A stretch of DNA of 21,473 nucleotides from Tieghemiomyces parasiticus. Lineage: Eukaryota > Kickxellomycota > Dimargaritomycetes > Dimargaritales > Dimargaritaceae. The position numbers were made by a program, and so were the translations under genes. Positions 1 to 7,649 of the stretch are shown here, one piece after another. Position 1 is the first letter of the stretch. Every line of letters begins with the position of its first letter. Under the pieces are notes generated by a model. The model was not told the DNA's origin. It searched no databases and was given only the letters and a program-made list of their open reading frames with translations. The stretch spans positions 1-21,473 of the forward strand of contig JANBPT010000828.1 in NCBI GenBank assembly GCA_027575765.1. The letters are read 5' to 3'.

Positions 1-106
1 CAAACCCTTGTTGACTAGTTGCCGTCCGGTTAATAAAATATGTCACAGTAAATGATGATTGTTAACGACAGCAAGCCTCCCCCCATGAGTTTAGGTATTC
101 TCTTAC

Positions 107-309
107 CTGAAGGCTACTGCCATCGGTAGCGATGTCAACCGGCGGGCCTTGCCCATCATCCATCCTAGCCTTGAGTGTCTTTGGCGTACTGGTAGGTCGG
201 AGGCGACGCTTAACCAGGTATAAATCTGAGTATAAGGCCTGACGGCCCCACGCTCCCGCCAGCACTGTTGCCCCTGCCCAATTCTCTCTTCTGTTGTCGG
301 AATATTCAT
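107..309 (-). other. Possible first coding exon of an unknown minus-strand gene leaving the window
   Basis: An ATG at 309 opens a frame of 67 codons that begins MNIPTTEERIGQGQQCW. It runs into a strong splice donor, CAG|GTAAGA, at 106-105 (phase 2), after which the frame stops. If real, it is the 5' exon of a gene whose remainder lies beyond the left edge, divergent from SFT2 with about 590 bases between the two starts. The peptide matches nothing I recognise and has no clear domain. Third-position GC bias is weaker than in the certain genes. A second frame is also open across the same bases, so this may be chance plus a good donor-like site. Confidence 0.2.
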
Positions 310-901
310 GCCGCCGCCGCTGTACGGTACTTCACCCTATTGTTGTCATTCTGGTTATTTTTACCATGACTCTTACGGCGCAGGTAGGCGACTTCCGAGG
401 GCGGTACAAACCGAAGGCAGGACTAACGTTCGCCCTGTCCTCCTGTATAGCGGTGTGGCCAGCAGTGAGATAGGAGGGCTTTCGTCCTTCCAATCTATTG
501 TGGCTGTGGCATCAAGTTTTTCTGTTTTTTCCCTGGCCCCCGCCCCCTCCCGCGTTTAGGCCCTTCCGCGCTCCTAACCGGCTTACTAACGGCGGCGTCC
601 CGCTACGCCAAGCCCCGCCCCCACTCCATTCAACGACCTGCCCCCCCTCCTCCACTTGTACATCTTATCGCCCAATATATTTTTTTATATTGGTGGCCAC
701 TACTGAGCCTTGCGCCGTCCCGTTCATCATCACTATCGGCAACCCGCCGTCGTCTCCACCCCCCCTCGCCTGTCAGCCTTGCGCCTACGATTGCCCACAT
801 CGGCAACCGGCTGCCCACTACTCCCCCCACCCCTCACTCTCCACCGCCATCCATCTTCCTACCACCCTCTAGCCACTCGATCGTGCCCGCCCCGCTTCGC
901 C
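310..901. other. SFT2 upstream region, no confident gene
   Basis: This C-rich stretch precedes the SFT2 start. Plus-strand frames here are open mainly because the sequence is rich in CC and poor in TA, and they translate to proline/serine-rich peptides without domains. No canonical TATAAA box was seen. The one structured element is a short inverted repeat at 672-693, listed separately. Confidence 0.6.
672..693. repeat. 8-bp inverted repeat with T6 loop upstream of SFT2
   Basis: The arms CCAATATA (672-679) and TATATTGG (686-693) are exactly complementary and are separated by six T. The left arm contains a CCAAT core about 230 bases before the SFT2 ATG, and the right arm contains its reverse, ATTGG. 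It could be a CCAAT-factor site or merely an AT-rich promoter spacer. Inverted repeats of this size are expected a few times by chance in 21 kb. Confidence 0.35.
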
Positions 902-1811
902 ATGTCGTTCAATATTACCATGCCCAAAATTACCAAGCAGGTTCAGCCGGACGGCTTGAACCTGGCCACAGAAAACGAGTCCGGGCTGAGCGACTACTTC
1001 TCGCTGTCGCGCACCAACCGCATGTACGCCTGCGCGGGCTGTTTTGTCCTTGGCTTCGTGCTCTGTATCTTGTCCCTGGTCATGCTGGGCACCGCGCACA
1101 TGACCGGCTTTGCGATATTCTACACCTTCGGCAATATCGTAGCGTTGTTTGGGTAAGTCGACTTTTCGTGCGCCGTCCTTTCGCTTCACCTTTACCCCGG
1201 CGAACCGCGAACACCACTCCCGCTGTAACTCACCATGATCCGCTTTTCCTTACACCTCCCCCCTGCCCTTTACCTTCCGTAGGACCATGTTTCTAATTGG
1301 ACCCATGCGACAGCTCAAGCTAGCTTTCCAGCCTGGTAAGTAGATATTATGCCTTTGAGTTTAGTACCGCCCGGGGCCCTGGCGACCATAGTAGCCCACA
1401 GGAATAGCCTGCTAAAGATCGTGCCCATACTTCACCAAATCCACTCCCACTACACGCCGCAGTCCGCCTTATCGCCACCCTAGTCTACGTCGCCTCGCTG
1501 GTTGTTACCCTGATCGCCGCGATTGTGGTAAGTATCCACGACAGCACGTCGCGACCAGCCCGCATACTTCCTCCCTGGTCGACCCCATCCGTTCCGCTCC
1601 CTTCTCAACCGTAATTGATTCACCTTCCCCCCCCCATTACCACCTCTACCTTCCCCCTTTCCCCCATGAACGACCTTACTAGCTCGACAGCATGATCCTC
1701 TCGATTATTATGGTTATTGTGCAATTCTGCGCCCTCGTCTGGTACTGCGCAAGCTATATGCCTTTTGGCCGCAAGGTCATCGAGAGCGTGTGCGGTGCTT
1801 GTCTCAAATAA
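902..1811 (+). CDS. SFT2: SFT2-family vesicle transport protein (four exons)
   Basis: Tetraspanning membrane protein of the Got1/Sft2 family, which acts in fusion of endosome-derived transport vesicles with the late Golgi. Joining exons 902-1152, 1283-1335, 1463-1527 and 1683-1811 gives a 165-residue protein, close to the usual family length. All introns are GT-AG with donors GTAAGT, GTAAGT-like and GTAAGT, lengths 130, 127 and 155 nt, phases 2, 1 and 0. Hydrophobic segments lie near residues 42-62, 68-84, 103-123 and 125-146. Family hallmarks are visible: the LSRTNRMYACAGCF entry to TM1, FLIGPMRQLKLAFQPVRLIAT between TM2 and TM3, and FCALVWYCASYMPFGRK after TM4. The ATG at 902 fits the short cytosolic N-terminus of the family. 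The protein ends in a Cys-containing tail, CGACLK. Splice sites are inferred, but the frame and homology across all three junctions agree. Confidence 0.95.
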
Positions 1812-2710
1812 TTATTCCGGCCCATGGGGTGGCACCTTCGGCTGATCAAGGTACCCACCCACCCCACCCGTTTCGCATCCCGCAGCTCGGCTGCCCTATT
1901 TGGGACTTCCATCAAAGGTAGCACCACCTGCGAGACCCGCCCGCCCACTGCTTTTTTCGTTACGTACCACCACGTCAAAGTCTGCAGGCACCGCGCATCG
2001 CGTTGTCCAATAAAATGTGTAACATAACTCCCACCTCAATAGCGCATCAGGGGGTGGGGGGAGGTCGATTTTGCACTCCTCTCATCCTCTTCATCAAACA
2101 TAATCATTATTCCAACCCATAATGAAGGGAAAGGAATCTAAGATAGCAGAGGTGTCTGAATAAGACATAAAGGATCTGCCGCTCGGCCTTGGGCAGGCGT
2201 TCGGGAATTAACCGGGTGGAAGGAAGAGGGAGAGTGAATTAATGATATGTGATCGCGGTTGTTCGCTTCCAATAAATACTCTTAGGCGGAGGGGGGCGGT
2301 ATCTACCTCCTCGTCTGCAGCATTCTGGCGCCCGTCGACCTGGATGGGGTCAGAAATGGCCGGTGTTCTCCCCATTCCCACCACCACTCTACAATTATAT
2401 CGGTTTCATTCTCCAACGTAACGGCTGATAGACACTAGTTATTTGAATTGGTCGACCGGGTGACGGAGCCAAGACGATTGTTGCCGCCGAGGAAGAAACA
2501 GGGTAAAAATGAAGGGCATCAAAGCTAATGGATGGGTAAAGCGGGGTCGCAAGATAGCGTTCGATCCCCAACATGGCGCATAATTAGAGTGAGGACAAGA
2601 AAGGTGGGGTGACCGGGGTATCGACAGGGATGGTGAAAGAAGGAGGGGCGAGGGTTGGCGAGAAGGAACGCTTCGACCCCCTCGTCTACATACGACGCGT
2701 AAACCTCTCT
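1812..2710. other. Convergent 3' intergenic region between SFT2 and PMT2
   Basis: About 900 bases lie between the two stop codons. It holds plus-strand poly(A) signals for SFT2 (2009-2014 and 2271-2276). I found no TTTATT on the plus strand here, so PMT2 has no canonical AATAAA. Short frames on both strands carry no recognisable domain. Confidence 0.7.
2009..2014 (+). terminator. Poly(A) signal AATAAA for SFT2
   Basis: AATAAA lies 198 bases after the SFT2 stop and is followed by ATGTGTAACATAAC, a GT/T-containing stretch suitable for cleavage. A second AATAAA at 2271-2276 could serve as a distal site. Assignment is by position and motif only. Confidence 0.5.
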
Positions 2711-4927
2711 TTAGGAATAAATATTCCATGTGGACAGCCATTTGCGAGATGCCAGCTCCTTGGCCGGATAATTGAAACCGAATGTGAAGGGCGCAAAGTA
2801 CCAAAACACGCTGACGGCGGCCACGCCGGCGGTGAGCAGGATGGCATCGTGCAGACGGCCGCGGAAGAGGCGCCGACCAAAGTGGTCCAGCAGGCCGGCC
2901 AGCCAAAGCATACCAAAGTAAACGGCCGGGAAGTAGTGATGCAAGTAGGTGACCCGACCCATGATAAAGAAGGGCAAGTAGTGGAGCGCCCAGCCCCCCC
3001 ACAGCATCTCGGCGGTATGCCAAAACTGGTCCCACTCGCCCTTTTGCCAGTCGCGGTACTGCCGGACCTGGCGGACTACATAATACAGCATCAGGAACGG
3101 GGTGGCCAGGGCGGCCACGGCGCTGCCCCACCAGAGTAGTGGGTTGCCCAGCAGGTAATACTTAACGCGGTCGTCGTCCCAACCGCACATGCGCATACCC
3201 AGGATCAGGAAGGGCCACTGAATGGGCTCCGAGGATAGCACGTCAATCTTGTCGCGGTTGGGGACCAGGGCGTTGTTGGTCACGGCCATGGCCACGTTGA
3301 GGTGCACCAGGTCGTTGAGGAAGCTCGAGTGGTAGCTGTTGGGCGGGGCCGGTGGCAGCTCCTCGTGACGGTGGTACTCCACGTTCCACAGGGTCTGGTC
3401 GTCCGCACGGTTCTTGCGGTCGCAGACCACCTCGTTCTGCTTGTAGCCCCACTCGGGCAGATTGCGGCGGTTGGCCCGCAGCAGGCAGTTCATGGAGACA
3501 TGGCGCAAGCGGAAACGGGTGAGCAGGGAGCGCACCTGGTCAGGCCGGTCCTGGGCCAGATCGTCTACCAGCTCCACCCGCCAGTGATCGTAAATATCAC
3601 CGGTGGTGCGGTTGCCGTAAGCGCTGACTTCGTAGTCCTCCTTAGACAGCGGGGCCTCGACGGGGTGGCTGTGGAGATTGGCACCGGTGCTGATGTGCAC
3701 CAGCCGCACGACGGTACCATTGCGGATGTATTCGAGGGCGGCGGGCAGCTCGGGTTGGCCGTGCGGTTTGAGCAGGATGAAATTGTTGTTGTCGTCCTTG
3801 TGACCGTAGCACGTCACCTGCTGCTGCTTGGAACCCTCCGGGTACAAGTGTGGGTGGGAGTGGAGGAGACCGATTCCGCGCGTGTTGCTCATAAGGGTCA
3901 CGGTGGAACCAAAGGCTACGTTAAGCGGATTGTCGCGCAGGTTGGTCCCGGTGAGCCCGGACTGGAACAGGGACGACATGGTGGCGTCGCCGGGGCCACT
4001 GCGGTGCAGGATCAAAAAGTGTATCTTGAAGCAAATGACATACACCAGCACGGGTACGATGATGAGGCCCACGACGCGGGCAGCCCAGTGTTGGGCATAG
4101 CGACGCCATTGCAGATCTGGAGCGCCGAGCATGCCATAGAGCTGTTCCAGGGTGTAAAGGCCCACCAGGGCCACGGCGAAGAAGCCGACCCACTTGCTGC
4201 TGGAAACCAGGCCCAGACTGAGACCGGTTAGCACCAACCACTTCCACCAGCCGTAGGTGAAGGGGTGGTGGCGCTGACGGTGGAAGCCAGTGAGGCAATA
4301 CAGACTGAGGGCGGTGAAAAAGAGTAGCATGGCGTCAAGCAGGATAAAACGGCTGATGGTGGCCAGGGCGTTATCACATATAATGAAGACGGCAGCCAGC
4401 ACCGCGGCGGGGCGCGAGAAATTGAGGTTGAGGGCGGTGAAGTAGGCCAGCGGGATGGCGCCGATGCCAAACAGGGCGTTGAAGATACGCATCACGGCGA
4501 AGTTGACGTGCTCGGGATACTCTACGCCGGATTTGAACTCAAAGTTGCCCTTGAAACGGGCGAGCACGCCGCTGAGTCCCACCAGCATCTTGGCCAGGGG
4601 CGGGTGCACGTCGTGGTAGAAGGTGCCCTTGATGTAATACGAACCAAATTTACCAAAATGGGCCTCGTCCCACACGACAAATCGGCTGTCCGCGATCCGG
4701 TAGAGGCGGGTGAAAGCGGCCATCAGGGTAAGGATCACGGGGATCAGCCAGTGGGCGTTCTCGTGCCAGTAGGTCTTGAGACGGCTGTCGTCGGGACGCA
4801 GAGGTGCGTGACCCTGTTTCTCGGCGTATTCGGAGGAGTAGGCCAGATGGGTCGGCTCCTTGGTGGTACCGGTGGCTAGGGGATCGCCACGCAATGCCGA
4901 CGTGTGGCGCCGCTTGACGGCGTCCAT
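2711..4927 (-). CDS. PMT2: Protein O-mannosyltransferase, PMT2 subfamily
   Basis: ER multi-pass enzyme that transfers mannose from dolichyl-phosphate mannose to Ser/Thr of secreted proteins. PMT2-type proteins normally pair with a PMT1-type partner. The 738-residue single exon is near the usual family length. Visible parts: a cytosolic N-terminus (1-58); TM1; luminal loop 1 with the catalytic-type Asp-Glu pair D87/E88 in WDEAHFGKFGSYY, followed by HDVHPPLAKM (105-114); the ILLDAMLLFF membrane segment (195-204); a large luminal loop with three MIR repeats (about 340-510, including LLHSHPHLYPEGS and LRHVSMNCLL); and C-terminal membrane segments including HYLPFFIMGRVTYLHHYFP. SGPGDATMSSLFQ after TM5 and overall resemblance favour PMT2 over PMT1 or PMT4. 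N403 (NGT) and N439 (NRT) are possible N-glycosylation sites. The ATG at 4927 is the only in-frame ATG before an upstream stop at 5041; a TTG three codons upstream is not needed. The gene is intronless, unlike SFT2, with very strong GC3 bias. Confidence 0.97.
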   Translation of the reverse strand: MDAVKRRHTSALRGDPLATGTTKEPTHLAYSSEYAEKQGHAPLRPDDSRLKTYWHENAHWLIPVILTLMAAFTRLYRIADSRFVVWDEAHFGKFGSYYIKGTFYHDVHPPLAKMLVGLSGVLARFKGNFEFKSGVEYPEHVNFAVMRIFNALFGIGAIPLAYFTALNLNFSRPAAVLAAVFIICDNALATISRFILLDAMLLFFTALSLYCLTGFHRQRHHPFTYGWWKWLVLTGLSLGLVSSSKWVGFFAVALVGLYTLEQLYGMLGAPDLQWRRYAQHWAARVVGLIIVPVLVYVICFKIHFLILHRSGPGDATMSSLFQSGLTGTNLRDNPLNVAFGSTVTLMSNTRGIGLLHSHPHLYPEGSKQQQVTCYGHKDDNNNFILLKPHGQPELPAALEYIRNGTVVRLVHISTGANLHSHPVEAPLSKEDYEVSAYGNRTTGDIYDHWRVELVDDLAQDRPDQVRSLLTRFRLRHVSMNCLLRANRRNLPEWGYKQNEVVCDRKNRADDQTLWNVEYHRHEELPPAPPNSYHSSFLNDLVHLNVAMAVTNNALVPNRDKIDVLSSEPIQWPFLILGMRMCGWDDDRVKYYLLGNPLLWWGSAVAALATPFLMLYYVVRQVRQYRDWQKGEWDQFWHTAEMLWGGWALHYLPFFIMGRVTYLHHYFPAVYFGMLWLAGLLDHFGRRLFRGRLHDAILLTAGVAAVSVFWYFAPFTFGFNYPAKELASRKWLSTWNIYS

Positions 4928-5179
4928 GGCGGGCAAGGAAAGGGTGAAGACCGACCGGGATAAGCAAACGGGGGGAAGAGAAGGAGAACCCGGGATATGA
5001 GCGAAAATGAGGACAGATGAACCGGCAAGAGACCGAGGTCAGGAGTCCTAATTAGGATACAGAATACTGAATGCTCGGGCGGCGGTTAAACAGATGAGCG
5101 ACCGGAGGAGATGCAGACGTCAAGCGCCGAGGCCGATGCATACAAGGACTGCATGAAAATAAGGGGAAGGCAGAGCAGC

Positions 5180-5199
5180 GGGAGGGAGGGAGGGCCAAT
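5180..5199. promoter_or_regulatory. Perfect G-quadruplex motif abutting a CCAAT box upstream of PMT2
   Basis: Four GGG tracts with single-A spacers occupy 5180-5194 on the plus strand, the template strand for PMT2. CCAAT follows directly at 5195-5199. The pair lies about 255 bases before the PMT2 ATG. The motif class (four triplets, one-base loops) is among the most stable known in vitro. A promoter role is inferred from position. Confidence 0.45.
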
Positions 5200-5473
5200 G
5201 GACGAGACCACGCCGGCCTTTGACGGTTTGTGGGAAGAGCGAGAAATCCCCGCTCGGCAATGACTTGGGCGTAGTGTGGTGGGGAGCCAAAGCTAGAAAA
5301 AGAGGTGTAAGCAGGGCAGATCGTGGGCAGCCGAGACACCCGCCGTTGATGAGAGTCGCAAATACTGAATCAACCCCCCTCCCCTCCCCTTTGGCGCACC
5401 CCCCCCCCCGCCTGGGAGACGCCATCGTAGTGATCTGACGCTAAATCGTCTCCCCTGGGCGACTCAGAGACTT

Positions 5474-5476
5474 ACC
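5474..5476 (-). promoter_or_regulatory. Candidate 5'UTR intron donor upstream of PMT2
   Basis: On the minus strand the sequence reads CCCAG|GTAAGTCTC, matching the donor consensus and the donors used in SFT2 and SCD6. It lies about 550 bases before the PMT2 ATG. The PMT2 N-terminus is already complete, so the most economical reading is a non-coding first exon. A possible acceptor is TCCTAATTAG near 5045. It could instead belong to an unrecognised small gene. Confidence 0.35.
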
Positions 5477-6148
5477 TGGGTGTAACAGCTTCTCCTCTCC
5501 CCAGGCTAGGCACAATAGTAGCCTCAATCGGGGTCGGAGCTAACAAGTAAGACACGCCTTCGTACCGGCCGGTAGATGAACGACCTGGTAACCGTTCCAC
5601 CCGCACGCGGGGAAAGTGTCGCCAACCGGCCCCTAGCCGTTTCACGGCGGCGAGTTCCAAACAACAGGGGCCCTACATACACACATACCGGACGCTGTCA
5701 TGATTTCGGTTAAGCAATGGATCCCTTTCTGGAGAGACCTACACGGTTTATGACCCACACTCCGCCCTCAACTTAGCAGCCCTGATAAACCCACAGGCCT
5801 ACAATAACCAAATCCAAATTTGGGATGCAATCGGCATAGACATGTATGCGCAGTCAATCTGACTTTAATTACGGGGTTATGATCGTAGGCGGGAAGGCGA
5901 AGAACGATACAGGCTGGCCGGGTTGCCAAGGTGCTATAAATGAGGGGGGGCGGCGGCTGCGATCAGTGAATGAAAAAATGGGAATGGGACACTCAATGTA
6001 CGCACTCGATAATCAAGAGAAATAATAAATTCGGTGGCAAGACTGACGCGGAGGGGAAAAGTACAAGGGTAGGGGAGGGAAGGTAAAGGGTAGACGCGCC
6101 GTGGACATGACGAAAGGGGGTAATACAAGAGGTTCGTCAGATCCGCTT

Positions 6149-7649
6149 CTACTGCGGGGCAGGCCCGGCGGGCGGGCCACCGCCATACGACCCGGACGAG
6201 TCGTACCGAAACCCGCCGTGGGAGGGGGGGAACTGGCCGCGGCCGCGCCCGCGGTAGCCGCCGCCGCCGCCGCGATGCTGGTTGCCCCGGCCGCCGCGGT
6301 AACCACGGTTGTTATTGAACCGGTTGTAGCGACCACTGTTGGACTGCGCCTGGCCAAAAGTCTCCACGTTCAACTTGCGCTCCTCGTGGATGCGCGAGCG
6401 GCGCTCGTCGGGACCCAGCTGGCTGCCCTGCGAACGCTCCTTGTTTTCACACGAGATATTATCAAAGAAGGAGCTCTTCTTGTTATAGAAGTTGTCGGCA
6501 GGCGGGATCACCACGGACTCCGCCTCGTTGACAGTGGCCGCGACATCGGCGGTCGGGGTCACAGGCACACTGCCGCTGTCGCTGACCGCCAGGTTGACAA
6601 ATTCCTTAAGCAAATCGTCCTTGCTAAACTTAGCGTTCGACGACTGGAAATCGAAGTCCGACTTGGGCACGGGGATTCGCTGGCCAGCGGGGGCATTGTA
6701 ACGGTAGCCGCTCGGGCGACGCCGGTTCCCGCCACGGCCCCGACCTCGACCGCGGTAACCGTCCAGCCCGTCGTGAGCTGAAGAGTCGTACTGTCGGTCG
6801 CCAATGGCGTGCTGGGGCTGGTGCCGAGCGTCCTCAGTTGCCAGGGCGAGATCGGTGGTCTCGACCTGTGGCGGGCCGGGGTACTGTAGTCAGCCGGGGA
6901 AGCAGGAATAAAGAGACGAGGGAAGGGGGGGTTCTAGGTTTAGTCTATGAACACCGCAATAACTACCAGGAGACGCAGTCCGTGGAAACGGAACTGGTCG
7001 GCATAAGCTCAGAAGGAAGGCAGTAGTTGGAATTTCTCAACATGTACTTTTGGTTTTTAGACGGACGCGCTATTGCGTCGGTTTGACATCACAGCAGAGG
7101 GGACGGTGCGGCCGCGGTGGGTGTTGTGCCCCGGAGGGACGAGATACTTACCTGCTGGGGGGTAGGGCCGGGAGACGGGCCGTTCCAGTAGGGACCCGCG
7201 ACTCCAGACGGGGGCATCATGTAGTGGGGGTGGGGCGGGCCAGCGGCGTAGGCGGGAGGTGGAGGCGCCGGGTTGCCCGCGGGGGGGTTCGCAGGTGCCT
7301 GCGCCGGCAGCGGTTGGGATGCTCGGGGGGCTGCCGACGCTCCCAGGATCGCAGGATCGTCGGGAACCGCGGGCGGCGGCGGAGGCGGCGTGGTGGGTTC
7401 CTCCGGCTCCTCCAGACGGATGTCGATCACATCCGTGGCGCGAAACTGGATAAAATCGAACAACTCTTGGGACGGAGGGATCTCATCGCCGGGGTCGCCG
7501 CCTTTGCGGCCCTCCGTGCCCATGGAGCGGACGTGCTCCAGGGCGACGGTCGATTCCTGCTCATTGATCTCGTGGAGGATTCCAAGATAACGGATCTTGG
7601 ACTTGGAGATGAGCGAGATGCGCGATCCGTAGAGCGAATCGGCCTTCAT
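6149..7649 (-). CDS. SCD6: Scd6/LSM14 (RAP55) family decapping activator
   Basis: Cytoplasmic RNP protein that represses translation and promotes mRNA decapping through eIF4G, the Dhh1/DDX6 helicase and P-body partners. Exon 1 (7649-7152) and exon 2 (6883-6149) join in phase 0 across a 268-nt intron with donor CAG|GTAAGT and acceptor CTACAG. The product has 410 residues. Domains in order: LSm14 fold (about 5-80: LYGSRISLISKSKIRYLGIL, STVALEHVRSMGTEGR, ELFDFIQFRATDVIDI); a Pro-rich linker (84-165); a first RGR/RG patch (209-222); the FDF motif (PKSDFDFQSSNAKFSKDD, 238-256); an FFD box (NFYNKKSSFFDNIS, 297-310); a TFG box (EERKLNVETFG, 333-343); and a C-terminal RGG tail (359-381) ending in a Gly/Pro-rich TAG stop. 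The ATG at 7649 was chosen because it begins MKADSLYGS directly at the LSm domain; the frame extends upstream only to non-ATG codons. Three triplet-like GGAT repeats lie just upstream at 7683-7694. Confidence 0.96.

Larger units (their letters stand above)
4928..6148. other. Intergenic region: PMT2 promoter and leader, SCD6 3' side
   Basis: The 1.2 kb contains a G-quadruplex plus CCAAT cluster (5180-5199), a C11 homopolymer (5399-5409) and a consensus minus-strand splice donor (5475-5474). A minus-strand ATTAAA (5869-5864), 280 bases after the SCD6 stop, is a weak candidate poly(A) signal. A 62-codon minus-strand frame ending at 5472 has no ATG start and no recognisable domain. Confidence 0.6.

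Noticed and set aside
498..1296. Overlapping plus-strand frames around the SFT2 start, including 5' extension of the SFT2 frame to 710
   Set aside because: The extension starts at a non-family position, is low-complexity and C-rich, and the ATG at 902 matches the family N-terminus. The other frame across exon 1 is a shadow.
3302..4231. 309-codon plus-strand open frame
   Set aside because: It lies entirely antisense to PMT2 and reads as low-information Val/Gln/Gly-rich peptide. Strong GC3 bias in PMT2 removes antisense stops and explains its length.
6101..6781. 226-codon plus-strand Ala/Val-rich open frame
   Set aside because: It is the antisense shadow of the RGG-coding part of SCD6 exon 2.
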